Shown piece after piece: positions 18,229 to 29,444 of a stretch of 64,000 bases of DNA; within the stretch, counting starts at the first letter, position 1; each line of letters starts with the position of its first letter. Position numbers and translations under genes: made by a program. The notes beneath the pieces are model-generated. The model was not told the origin of the DNA. It saw nothing but the letters and a program-made list of their open reading frames with translations, and searched no databases. The DNA is from Aminobacter sp. AP02 (lineage in GTDB: Bacteria; Pseudomonadota; Alphaproteobacteria; Rhizobiales; Rhizobiaceae): positions 1 to 64,000 of the forward strand of contig NZ_QGGX01000008.1 of NCBI RefSeq assembly GCF_003148805.1, in the 5' to 3' direction.

Positions 18229-18858
18229 ATGCCGCTTTTCGACACTGTTTTCAACGCTTTCGTCACCATCCTCGTCACCATCGACCCGCCCGGCTTGGCG
18301 CCGCTGTTTTTGGCGGTGACGCGCGGCATGAACCGCGACCAACGCCTGCAGGTCTCGGTGCGGGCCAGCGTCATTGCCTTTGTCGTACTCGCCATCTTCG
18401 CCATCGCCGGCAAGGCAATCCTCACGGTGTTTGGCATTACGCTGCCGGCGTTCCGCGTCGCTGGCGGCTTCCTTTTGTTCTTCATTGCGTTCGAGATGGT
18501 TTTCGAAAAGCGGCAGGACCGTAAGGAAAAGATCTCGGATGTCGCGATCACCCGCGACCACATTCATAATATCGCCGCCTTCCCGCTCGCCATTCCGCTG
18601 ATCGCCGGCCCCGGCGCCATTTCCGCGACGGTGCTGCTATCAGGTTCATTCCAGGGATGGGCAGGCCAGGCAGCACTCGTGCTCATCATACTCGCCTGCC
18701 TGGCGGCAACCTATCTGGTATTCATCCTGGCCGAGCGCATCGACCAGTTCCTCGGGCAGACTGGCCGGTCGATCCTCACCCGCCTGCTGGGCGTCATCCT
18801 TGCCGCGCTCGCCGTGCAGTTCGTCGCCGACGGGATCAAGGAACTGGCGGCGATGTGA
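18229..18858 (+). CDS. MarC-family membrane protein
   Basis: 209 residues with about six membrane helices. It starts MPLFDTVFNAFVTILVTIDP and carries the family motifs PPGLAPLFLAVT and AFPLAIPLIAGPGAIS. MarC proteins (UPF0056) are inner-membrane proteins once linked to multiple antibiotic resistance; their transport role is unproven. The ATG at 18229 has GGGGAG 6-8 bp upstream and gives the standard family length, so upstream in-frame starts were rejected. Confidence 0.88.
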   Translation: MPLFDTVFNAFVTILVTIDPPGLAPLFLAVTRGMNRDQRLQVSVRASVIAFVVLAIFAIAGKAILTVFGITLPAFRVAGGFLLFFIAFEMVFEKRQDRKEKISDVAITRDHIHNIAAFPLAIPLIAGPGAISATVLLSGSFQGWAGQAALVLIILACLAATYLVFILAERIDQFLGQTGRSILTRLLGVILAALAVQFVADGIKELAAM

Positions 18859-19495
18859 GTAGCCTCACACGCTCTCCTGAAAGACCACATGAGTGCACGA
18901 ACAGCAATTGACCACGACGCGTGCAGCGCGTGGTGCCCGACTGAATCAAAGTATCAAGACCTTGGTGTATCGTCGGCGGGTGGGCCCTCGACTTGTGGCA
19001 TAGTCGCCAGACCCGCGATCACGATGACCTGGAATTCACGATCCTGCGCGATGACCTCGACATCTTCCGCCAGGCACTGACAGGAATGGAACTCTATACG
19101 GCCGGAAACGGCATGGTTGAGCTCTTGCCTTGGAGCTGCGAGCCGCAACCTGAGATTTCGCAAATATGGTGCCAAGACGTCGAGCAACGTTGCCGGCGAG
19201 TCGATATGATGATCGAGCCAGGGTCGCCGGACCTGAGGTCTGCAAGAGGAACTCCAACATCGTCAGGCCGAGAGCCGACGTAGTTGCAAAGTCCTCTGAT
19301 GGCCTGCCCTACTTGAAGCCGGCGGCCATTCTCCCGCTCAAGGTAAAATACCGCCGCCCCCGAGGACGGGCCGAAGCTGGAGCAAACGGAACGGAGTGTA
19401 TCGAGATCTGCCACCCTGGCCATGAATGGGCAGAGATATTGTGGCCGCCTACGCCGAACAGAGCTTCCTCCGAAGGTGCCATCGCCGTGACCAGC
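18859..19495. other. 637 bp without an assignable gene, possibly degenerate coding DNA
   Basis: No frame reaches a recognisable protein. On the minus strand, three short overlapping frames each give protein-like stretches: about 19094-19423 (contains AAVFYLERENGRRLQVGQAI), 19036-19260, and 18954-19187 (contains AEDVEVIAQDREFQVIVIAG). This could be a decayed gene with several frameshifts, or chance. Composition is visibly less GC-rich than the flanking housekeeping genes, like the HNH gene next to it. Confidence 0.35.
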
Positions 19496-20395
19496 CTACT
19501 GCTTGAAGCATTGTTCGCGATGCCATCGCAGAAAATGCGGATGGGGTCGCTCGGAAAAGCGCTTTGGGCCGATCGCTTGGCCACTGCGATTGACGATACC
19601 CCTGACTCCGTCAGGATCGTTCACCTGGCGCGAAATCAAGATTTCGAGATCATCGGACAGGCTGATGAGTCCCCGGTCAAACATCCAATGAGCCGTGCCT
19701 GAAAGAGCGATGCCGTTATTGATTACGTCTGGCCCGTCTGCCTCGACGGGTCGAATATGGGCTGCCGCAACTTCCGCGCGTCCGCCGCCGTTGATAAGTT
19801 TCAATCCAGTTATCGCGCAGCGCTCATCATAGGCGCGCAAGACGATCTGCCGAAAGACGCGGTCGCGCACGATCCGAGACGTTAGGAATTGAACTCGCTC
19901 TCGGCTCCCTTCAAAAACGAAGGGTGCTTGGTCTTCAGACAGCCCTGCATCAGTCGCTACTGTATCGACCCTCGGCAGCAAGGAAGTCGCCTGACCCAAC
20001 CCCAGCGTGACGATCTTGCCGAAGTCACTTGCTGAGAGTGGCCGCACAGCCGACTGGGCCCGGCCTGAAATTCGCCCTTCAACGTTCAGTACACCACGTT
20101 CGGCCACGCCATCGGCGCTACTGAACGGAACTGGGTTCGCGAAATCGAGATAAGTACCTGGCTCGATAAGAGCGAGAAACATGCCCTGCGCTGCGGCATC
20201 AGGGATAACTTGCTGCACCTTGGCGACCGCAAAGTATCCTCGTGTGTCGGCAACCTTGCGCGGCTCGTAGTAGATGATCCAGTCGCCGATGCAGCCCTTG
20301 ACCCTGCCAAGGTACTGGGCAGGAAACTGGTATTGTTCAGCCGGACTGTCGTCGTAAATCGAATCCGATCTGTGAATGAAGACCCCGTACCCCAT
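19496..20395 (-). CDS. HNH endonuclease with possible EVE/PUA-like N-terminal domain
   Basis: 299 residues. The C-terminal third (about 185-260) is an HNH nuclease of the HNH_2 type: RCAITGLKL, EVAAAHIRP (H213), VINNGIAL (N226/N227) and HWMFDRGLISL (H236). The N-terminal part (about 1-95) has YQFPAQYLGRV, GDWIIYYEPRK and RGYFAVAKV, which resembles modified-base-reading EVE/PUA-like domains fused to HNH nucleases. If so, this is a modification-dependent (type IV-like) restriction enzyme. No methylase is adjacent, which fits that idea. The ATG at 20395 follows AGGGGAC. Confidence 0.75.
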   Translation of the reverse strand: MGYGVFIHRSDSIYDDSPAEQYQFPAQYLGRVKGCIGDWIIYYEPRKVADTRGYFAVAKVQQVIPDAAAQGMFLALIEPGTYLDFANPVPFSSADGVAERGVLNVEGRISGRAQSAVRPLSASDFGKIVTLGLGQATSLLPRVDTVATDAGLSEDQAPFVFEGSRERVQFLTSRIVRDRVFRQIVLRAYDERCAITGLKLINGGGRAEVAAAHIRPVEADGPDVINNGIALSGTAHWMFDRGLISLSDDLEILISRQVNDPDGVRGIVNRSGQAIGPKRFSERPHPHFLRWHREQCFKQ

Positions 20396-20476
20396 GTCCC
20401 CTAGTAGCGCGATCCGTAAAGATTCGCGATGCGGATCTGCCGGATATTTGGAAGCGCGATCATTCGCGGGAACAAC

Positions 20477-22024
20477 TCAGCGTGATGATGCGGTCGGCGG
20501 CGTATTCGCAACATCTGCGCTGCCGTCTTGCGCCTGCTTGCTCAAGTGCCGTGCCAGCAGATCATAGGCGACATAATATTTGAAAATGTTGCTGACATAC
20601 TGGACGGTTTCCCGACCGACGATCTCGGCCGCCGAATTCTCGACGTTGCCGAACCAGACATTCGGATCAAGCCCCATATCCGTTGCCTTGGCCCGGAATT
20701 TGCGAAGGTTCGCCGGCCCGGCATTGTAGGCCGCAAATGCCAGCAGCACGCGGTCGCGCGGCGCGATACCAGGATCATCGACATAGTTATCGATTAGGTA
20801 GCGAAGATATTTCGAGCCCGCCTCTACATTCTTGTCTTCGTCCTTGTCGATGCCCAGGATGTTGACTGACTTGTCGGCGGCGGTAGACGGCAGCAACTGC
20901 ATGATACCCACCGCACCACGTCCACTGCGCAAGGATTGGTCGAGCTGCGACTCCTGGTAGCCCTGCGCCATCAGCATCAGGTAGTCGAACGAATAAGTAC
21001 TGCCATGCTTGCGGAATATCTCGACAAGGGTCTTGAACTTTTCGACGTCTGCCGGCGCATAGGCGCGCTTCAGCATCTTGTCGCTCTTGTAGTAGGTGTT
21101 CCGGACAATATTGCCGAAAGTGGTACCTATGCGGTGCGTCTTGACGTAATCATTGAGCACCGATTTGAGTTGGGGGCTGTCCTTGCGGATCGCCCAGGCA
21201 ATCTGGCCATGCTCCGAAATCACGACGTCGGAGCGCACTGCAAGGTCGGCAAAGACATCGCCCCAGATTTCGGCCTTGTGCTTGTCGACGACGGTCCAGT
21301 TCAACAGGCCGGCATTGACCATTTCGAGCAGGTCTTCATCCTCGAGATTTTCGTCGATCTTATCGATCTGGACGGGTTTGAGGCCCTTCCTCTCGAAATC
21401 CGCGTTCAAGGCAGTCAGGTGCTCATGGTAGCTGCTGGAGCGTCGGACGGGGATCGCTTGTCCCGCAAGATCGGTTATCGAAGCGATGGCGGGTGCCGCC
21501 GGGCCGGTGACGAGCACTTCGTTTGCTTCGCCAAACAACGGTTCGGTAAAATCGACCAGCGACTTCCGTGCTTCGGTGACAGTCAGGTTGGCCATGACGA
21601 TGTCACCGGTTCCATCCACGAGAGCCGGCAAAAGACGAGCGCGCGGCAACGGAACGAAGCCAACGCGGATCTTGTCGACCTCCCTCTTCTTGCCCTTGTT
21701 GAGCACTTCCTCCAGAGCCCGGCCAAACTCGACAGCGGTTCCGAGTTGCTTTCCCCTGTCGACGAAATAGATGGTCTTGCTGAACGGCACGATGATCCGC
21801 ACGATCCGCCGCTGGGCCATCCCGTCGAAATCAGTGAGATGCTTGCCGAGTAGCAAAGGCATCGCAGCGTCATTCGACTGCGCAAACACTGCTATCATCG
21901 ACGCCCAAAGCATCGCCCAGATGCCGATTGCGACGAAGGCAGACGCCGTCATCGCGCGCGCCCGCGAAGCCCACCCACCAACCATCTCCGCCCCCACGGT
22001 TTGTTGCCGAACCGAGAACCGCAC
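20477..22024 (-). CDS. MltF-like membrane-bound lytic transglycosylase
   Basis: 515 residues with an N-terminal membrane anchor or signal (about 25-50). A periplasmic solute-binding-type domain follows (about 60-300; TVTEARKSLVDFTEPLFG). The C-terminal SLT domain (about 345-480) has its catalytic Glu in GYQESQLDQSL, then GAVGIMQLLPSTA and AAYNAGPANLRKFR. This is the MltF architecture; such enzymes cleave peptidoglycan to 1,6-anhydro products. The frame opens with GTG at 22024 without a ribosome site; the ATG at 21985 behind a G-rich tract is an equally good start. Confidence 0.88.
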   Translation of the reverse strand: MRFSVRQQTVGAEMVGGWASRARAMTASAFVAIGIWAMLWASMIAVFAQSNDAAMPLLLGKHLTDFDGMAQRRIVRIIVPFSKTIYFVDRGKQLGTAVEFGRALEEVLNKGKKREVDKIRVGFVPLPRARLLPALVDGTGDIVMANLTVTEARKSLVDFTEPLFGEANEVLVTGPAAPAIASITDLAGQAIPVRRSSSYHEHLTALNADFERKGLKPVQIDKIDENLEDEDLLEMVNAGLLNWTVVDKHKAEIWGDVFADLAVRSDVVISEHGQIAWAIRKDSPQLKSVLNDYVKTHRIGTTFGNIVRNTYYKSDKMLKRAYAPADVEKFKTLVEIFRKHGSTYSFDYLMLMAQGYQESQLDQSLRSGRGAVGIMQLLPSTAADKSVNILGIDKDEDKNVEAGSKYLRYLIDNYVDDPGIAPRDRVLLAFAAYNAGPANLRKFRAKATDMGLDPNVWFGNVENSAAEIVGRETVQYVSNIFKYYVAYDLLARHLSKQAQDGSADVANTPPTASSR

Positions 22025-22261
22025 CGGAAGTCAAGTATAGCCGTCCTGGCACTGCCCAGGTGCCGCATGCCCTATCAAAAAGCCGCCGATTGTCTCTGGC
22101 GACCGCAATCGCCAGAAGTGGCGCACGGATCGCGCGCCACTTTCTTGCGACTACTCAGTATTTTCTGCCGCCAATTACGGGCATCAGCAGCCAACCTTGT
22201 CAATCGCTCCAGCGCTGGGCGAAAGACGAACTCCAGTTGGTCGAACGTCCCATCTCGGCGA
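22025..22261. other. Intergenic region between ssb and the mltF-like gene
   Basis: No gene is seen. It holds two nested hairpins, CTGGCGA/TCGCCAG at about 22096-22115 and AAGTGGCGC/GCGCCACTT at 22116-22142. These are the best candidate for the end of the ssb transcript. Confidence 0.4.
22116..22142. terminator. Possible terminator downstream of ssb
   Basis: A 9-bp perfect stem, AAGTGGCGC (22116-22124) with GCGCCACTT (22134-22142). The T-rich tail is weak on both strands, so this may be a simple 3'-end hairpin instead. Confidence 0.35.
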
Positions 22262-22837
22262 TCAGAATGGAATTTCGTCGTCGAGGTCGCGCGACGAACC
22301 GCCGCCCATGCCACCCTGGCCACCGCTGCGTCCGCCACCCGATCCGCCGCGACCACCGCCGTAGCTGTCGGTCGGGCTCGACTGGCCGAAGTCGGAACCA
22401 CGTCCGCCGCCGTAGCCGCCACCGCCCTGGCCACCGCCATAACCAACCTGGCCGCCACCGCCGCCATAGCCGGCGTCACCGCCCTGGCCACGTGCATCGA
22501 GCATCTGCAGTTCGCCACGGAATTTCTGCAGCACGATCTCGGTGGTGTAGCGCTCGATGCCGTCCTTTTCCCATTTGCGGGTCTGGAGCTGGCCTTCGAT
22601 GTAAACCTTCATGCCCTTCTTCAGGTACTGCTCGGCGACCTTGGCGAGATTGTCATTGAAGATGACGACCTGGTGCCACTCGGTCTTTTCCTTGCGCTCG
22701 CCGGAATTCTTGTCGCGCCAGCTTTCCGAGGTCGCGATGCGCAGGTTGACCACCGGCTCGCCGGAATTGAGCCGCCGGATTTCAGGGTCCGCGCCCAGAT
22801 TGCCGACCAGAATGACCTTGTTGACGCTACCTGCCAT
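22262..22837 (-). CDS. ssb: Single-stranded DNA-binding protein
   Basis: 191 residues. The OB fold (about 4-112) begins [20 protein letters not shown] and includes [12 protein letters not shown] and [13 protein letters not shown] long Gly-rich linker follows, then the acidic tip DLDDEIPF that recruits replication and repair partners. SSB coats single-stranded DNA as a tetramer. A perfect LexA box lies 121-135 bp upstream (22958-22972), so SOS control is expected. The usual divergent neighbour uvrA lies 2.7 kb away, past two inserted genes. Confidence 0.97.
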   Translation of the reverse strand: MAGSVNKVILVGNLGADPEIRRLNSGEPVVNLRIATSESWRDKNSGERKEKTEWHQVVIFNDNLAKVAEQYLKKGMKVYIEGQLQTRKWEKDGIERYTTEIVLQKFRGELQMLDARGQGGDAGYGGGGGQVGYGGGQGGGGYGGGRGSDFGQSSPTDSYGGGRGGSGGGRSGGQGGMGGGSSRDLDDEIPF

Positions 22838-22957
22838 GACACCGCTCCGCGCTCGTCCGAAACCAATTCCAAGAAAATGTGAGGGCGCACACTAGCCCAT
22901 CGCCCACCCGCATGCGCGCCCGCCGACGGAAAAGCACATGCTGTCCACAGTAGTTTT

Positions 22958-22972
22958 GTTCTATTTTTGTTC
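22958..22972. promoter_or_regulatory. LexA (SOS) box upstream of ssb
   Basis: GTTC-TATTTTT-GTTC, a perfect match to the alphaproteobacterial LexA site GTTC-N7-GTTC. It lies in the ssb leader and also 226 bp upstream of the diguanylate cyclase start, so it could influence both divergent genes. Confidence 0.8.
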
Positions 22973-23197
22973 TAACTCCAACGGCAGGAGTTGGCAAGAG
23001 GCTCCCATTCAGCGTCGACCGCAATCGCCGTTCTCGCCTTCTCGCGGCCGTCGAGATCGCTTCCTGGCGTCGATCAAACACCCTTGCAGCAACAGGTTGC
23101 AACCAGGCCTTCAAGCTGGCCGGCCATTCAGCGATATTTAACAGGCTGGCGGGTACCCATTAAGTCATCGGGACGCGAGCGGGCGGGTGGTTGGGCG

Positions 23198-24151
23198 ATG
23201 ATTTCCGGAGAGGTTCTTGACGCGGCTTTAAGAGACCTGTTCGAGCTGTCTCCTGTGCCGTTTTCGATTTCCACGATCGACCACAATTCTCGCTACATCA
23301 AGGTGAACCCGGCCTATCTCCGAATGATCGGACGCATGGGGGACAAGATCGAGGGGCAGCCTCTGGGGCAAGATCTGCCTTACTCGATTGACGATCCGGC
23401 GCGCGGCGAGAGGATGAAGCTGCTTGAGACGCGCGGCTTTTATGAACTCGCCGAAGTGGAGATGCAGCACGCTAGCGGGCGCATCATACCAACGCTCATC
23501 AGCGCGCAGCGACGGCGGATCGCCGGCGAGAGCTTCGATATCGAGATCCTCCTCGACAACTCTGAACGCAAGGCGTTCGAGCAGGCGATCTTGCAGGCTG
23601 CGCGGGTCGACGTCATGACCGGCATCCAGAACCGGTCGTCCTTCGAAACGCATCTGCGCGCAGCGTTGGCCGGTTTGTCGTCGCAATCCCGGTTGTTTCT
23701 GGCTTACATCGACCTCAACCGCTTCAAGCGCGTCAACGACAAGTTCGGGCATTCGATAGGCGACCGGCTGCTCCAGGTCATTGCCAACCGGTTGGTCGAA
23801 TGGGGGAACAAAGGGGATTTCGTGGCCCGCCTCGGCGGCGACGAGTTCGGGATCGTATCTTCCTACCAGGCCTGCGATCCGTTCTCGCTTGCCCGCTTCT
23901 TCGATCTGGCAAAAGCGATCGCAGAACTCGTCGTGATCGACGAAAACCTGATCCAGGTAGGTGCTGCCATTGGCCTGGCCGAAGCATCTGCTGGCGTGTC
24001 GTTCGACGCGCTCCTCGACCAGGCAGACAGGCTGATGTACGCGGCAAAATCCAGCGGCGATCTCATCGATGTGCGCTCGGAGCTGGTCGACCAGCCGCTG
24101 GCAGTATCTCAACCTTCCGCGAGGGCTCGGTCCACTGCCGCCTCGGCATGA
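23198..24151 (+). CDS. PAS-GGDEF diguanylate cyclase
   Basis: 317 residues. A PAS sensor domain (about 13-120; FSISTIDHNSRYIKVNPAYL) is followed by a GGDEF domain (about 140-300) with an intact active site, FVARLGGDEFGIV. It should make cyclic di-GMP from two GTP. The product-inhibition site, normally RxxD five residues before GGDEF, reads NKGD, so feedback inhibition is probably lost. No membrane helix is seen. The ATG at 23198 starts just before the PAS domain; the longer upstream frame has no homology. The 3' end overlaps the racemase gene tail to tail by 43 bp. Confidence 0.88.
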   Translation: MISGEVLDAALRDLFELSPVPFSISTIDHNSRYIKVNPAYLRMIGRMGDKIEGQPLGQDLPYSIDDPARGERMKLLETRGFYELAEVEMQHASGRIIPTLISAQRRRIAGESFDIEILLDNSERKAFEQAILQAARVDVMTGIQNRSSFETHLRAALAGLSSQSRLFLAYIDLNRFKRVNDKFGHSIGDRLLQVIANRLVEWGNKGDFVARLGGDEFGIVSSYQACDPFSLARFFDLAKAIAELVVIDENLIQVGAAIGLAEASAGVSFDALLDQADRLMYAAKSSGDLIDVRSELVDQPLAVSQPSARARSTAASA

Positions 24152-24798
24152 AGAGTGACCCACGTCGAAGGCAGGCATGGGATAGTCGTTGATATCGAGC
24201 AGTAGCGGCAGCTCGGTGCAAGCGACGACAATGGCTTCAGCACCTCGCGCCCCCAGATCTTTCGCCAGATGCAGTAGAATTGCTGCCGATTCCGTTCGCA
24301 CCACTCCAAGGGTCAGCTCGTCGATGATGATCCGGTGCAACGTGGTGCGCTGCTCCTCGGACGGAACGATCACCTCGATGCCGAACCGTGTCTGCAAGCG
24401 CTCGGCGAAGAAGCCCAGCTCCCAACGCGCGCGAGGCCCTTGGCAAGGATCGCCTCGCCGGTCGGGTCGGCGATATGCAACATCGGCATGCCGATCGCCC
24501 CGGCCAGCTGGTCGGCGACCGTGTGAGGAGTGACCGCCGTGAGCAGGGCGAACTCAGCGCCTGCCTTTTCAAGGGTGGCTGCAGCATCGGAAACCACCGC
24601 CGCGACCCCAGTCCAGTCGCCTTGAGCGGCAAGCGCGTTGAGCTCGTCAAAATCGGGCCTAAACATCTGCGAGCGCGCATTGTGATGCCCACCCATGCGG
24701 CGATGTGCGACCTGGTTGATCAGCCGGTAATAAAGCACGCTGGCTTCCCAGCTCATGTCGCCCAGCAATCCGATCAGCTTTGTCTGGCGAACAGTCAT
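24109..24798 (-). pseudogene. Aspartate/glutamate racemase-family gene with two frameshifts
   Basis: The first part (24798 to about 24426) reads TKLIGLLGDMSWEASVLYYR with the usual racemase N-terminus. At about 24411-24426 the frame shifts, and the homologous sequence continues in another frame as GFFAERLQTRFGIEVIVPSE and EAIVVACTELPLLL, which has the catalytic-Cys motif. At about 24157-24163 it shifts back and ends VTLHAEAAVDRALAEG. The first shift looks like a lost base and the second like a gained base, both in GGG runs, so the start and end share a frame. This may be a real pseudogene or two homopolymer errors in the assembly. The family interconverts L- and D-aspartate or glutamate. Confidence 0.75.
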
Positions 24799-24918
24799 GA
24801 CAATCCTCCCCGGTCTCGCCCTCGCCGTCATTCACAACATGCGCAACACAGGTTGGCATCACCAGCTTGCTGCGCAAGAGGATGTTTCAGCACAAGGTCG
24901 CAAGCTGCCGCTCAGCCA

Positions 24919-24956
24919 AAAATATGGCCCCGCCGCTCCAAGGAGCGCACGGGGCC
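24919..24956 (-). terminator. Rho-independent terminator, minus strand, upstream of the racemase
   Basis: Outer stem GGCCCCG (24926-24932) with CGGGGCC (24950-24956), and inner stem CGCTCC/GGAGCG. On the minus strand the stem is followed by ATATTTTT. It lies about 120 bp before the racemase start, so it either ends an upstream small RNA or acts as an attenuator in the racemase leader. Confidence 0.6.
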
Positions 24957-25427
24957 TTGTGTCGGGTTATACCCTTGGCTGCCGGGAGTGGTTTACCGGC
25001 TTTCTATCTCGGATGCTTCGTGGCTCACGGCCAACGATCCGACCAATGGTTTCAAATTGTAGGGGATCAACAATCCGCGGTTTGCTGGGCTTTCAAAAAG
25101 GAAGCTCCAGGCACCTGCGCCTGCTGCGGTTCCGTCTTGTTAGCGGAACCTTTCGGGACTGTCCGGTGGAGTCATGCCTAGCTCCTACGTCAGTTGCGCC
25201 ATGTGTGCGCCTGCTGCTCAACTCGCGTGTCTGCGGCGTCTCGCAGACCGACCGTAGCATGGTGAGGAGCCCTCAAGGGAGGCTCGGCTTCAGGCGACCT
25301 CTGGAGTTTGCATCGCTGATTCGGCCACGTCAACCACAACATTGTTAGAGGGGAAAAATGTGATCGAAGCCCGGATTCCGTGGGCTGGATGCGCGCGAGC
25401 CTCCTGCCATACCGTTGTCAGGAGGGC

Positions 25428-25442
25428 GTTCGGCCTTTGTTC
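25428..25442. promoter_or_regulatory. LexA (SOS) box upstream of uvrA
   Basis: GTTC-GGCCTTT-GTTC, a perfect alphaproteobacterial LexA motif ending 146 bp before the uvrA ATG. This is the second such box in the ssb-uvrA interval. Confidence 0.8.
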
Positions 25443-25588
25443 TTTTCACTTGCCCCTGCCCGCCAAAGGCGCTTAAACGCATTGGGTTAAAACGCCTCTC
25501 GACCGGGCGGCGAAAATACCTACATGAGGGGATGGTCGGGCAAACCCGCCACTCCAAGCAATTCCAGATTTGAGGCGGCGGCGCGGCA

Positions 25589-28513
<2,925 letters not shown>

Positions 28514-28580
28514 CGTGCGCGGCGCCGGACGGCTGCGCTAGCTACTGGCGCGCTTGCTCGCAGAGCGCAGGCGTAATGCC

Positions 28581-29207
28581 TTATGCGGCGCGGGGGCGCC
28601 ACGGCTCGTGCTCGTGCGCGAGCCAGACCAGTTCTGGGTCGAGTGCGAGCACCCCTAGCTGACCCTCGCTGTGGGGCTCGTCAAGCTCGCCGAACCAGAC
28701 GGCCACATCGCCGCCAACGACGACCGGGCGCCCGCCGGTCTCGACCACGACGACCTGCATGCCGGCTGTGTGGCCCGGCGCGGGGACGAGCCTGAGCCCG
28801 GGAAGCAATTCAAATTCGCCTTCGACCAGCACATAGCGCACGCCGGGCGCGTCGACCCACTCGCGAATGGTGTAGTCGTCCTCGCTGCGGGCGTCGTCGA
28901 GTTCGCGGCGCTGCACGTAGATCGGCTTGCCGGCGAACAGGTGGTTGCCGCCACAATGATCGGCGTGCAGGTGTGTGTTGACGACGATGTCGATGCCGGC
29001 AAGGTCGAAGTCCTGCTTGCTCAGCGGATAGAGGCGAGGATCGAAGGCCGCCACCACCGCCGGGTGCAGTTCTGTCATGCCCGTGTCGACCAGTATGCGC
29101 GCGTCGGGATGGTTGATGACGTGCACGTAGACTGGCATCCGCTCGCCCTCGACGTTCAAATCGGCAACGAGGATTGGTGTGATGGTGATTGAGGCGTAGG
29201 CGTTCAT
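28581..29207 (-). CDS. Metallo-beta-lactamase-fold hydrolase, AHL-lactonase-like
   Basis: 208 residues. The metal site NTHLHADHCGG (HxHxDH) is preceded by ILVDTGMTELHP and followed by LVPAPGHTAGMQ and VVVGGDVAVW. This order matches N-acyl-homoserine lactonases such as AttM/AiiA relatives, which open the lactone ring of quorum signals. Activity on other lactones or esters cannot be excluded. The ATG at 29207 has an excellent AAGGAGA site 7 bp upstream, so the 26-codon longer frame is rejected. Confidence 0.82.
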   Translation of the reverse strand: MNAYASITITPILVADLNVEGERMPVYVHVINHPDARILVDTGMTELHPAVVAAFDPRLYPLSKQDFDLAGIDIVVNTHLHADHCGGNHLFAGKPIYVQRRELDDARSEDDYTIREWVDAPGVRYVLVEGEFELLPGLRLVPAPGHTAGMQVVVVETGGRPVVVGGDVAVWFGELDEPHSEGQLGVLALDPELVWLAHEHEPWRPRAA

Positions 29208-29444
29208 CTTTCCATCTCCTTCAACATCTTGCACGCTGCCTCGCACGTCCCAATGAAGTGGCGGAAGAGCGTGGGTTTGGCTCAAACGCCATATGGCCGA
29301 CGCAGCCGTCCGGTGACTGGCTCATTTCCGAACGTCGGTTCGGCAACGTCACTTCCTTTGCTAACGTCGGCGCAGTCATTGTGATTGCATAATGCAACTG
29401 GTGTCAACGTCAGCTAACTTCTGCAACCGGTTTTTGGAGTGCAC
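29208..29444. other. Intergenic region upstream of the lactonase-like gene
   Basis: Holds the promoter side of the lactonase-like gene. Two perfect short dyads are seen: CCGAAC-GTCG-GTTCGG (29328-29343) and TTGCAT-A-ATGCAA (29385-29397). Both are plausible regulator sites. No gene is seen. Confidence 0.4.
29385..29397. promoter_or_regulatory. 13-bp palindrome, candidate operator
   Basis: TTGCAT-A-ATGCAA is a perfect dyad of the kind bound by MarR-type regulators. It lies about 180 bp upstream of the lactonase-like gene and 48 bp before a 43-codon frame on the plus strand. No regulator gene is adjacent. Confidence 0.35.

Larger units (their letters stand above)
24799..25588. other. 760 bp between the racemase and uvrA with no protein gene
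   Basis: No convincing frame on either strand. The stretch contains a strong minus-strand terminator (24919-24956), a hairpin GGTTCCG/CGGAACC (25128-25150), a CCTCCTG/CAGGAGG hairpin (about 25400-25423) and the uvrA LexA box. The block at about 24957-25130 is rich in potential pairing and could encode a small RNA on the minus strand. It does not resemble the tmRNA, SRP RNA or RNase P RNA signatures I know. Confidence 0.45.

Noticed and set aside
23228-24397. A 389-codon minus-strand frame across the diguanylate cyclase
   Set aside because: Only its first ~80 codons resemble a protein (the out-of-frame middle of the racemase). The remainder is the antisense of the PAS-GGDEF gene.
24957-25588. 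tmRNA, 6S RNA, SRP RNA or RNase P RNA
   Set aside because: None of their conserved sequence blocks, including an alphaproteobacterial tmRNA tag frame, could be found, so only a generic small-RNA candidate is reported.
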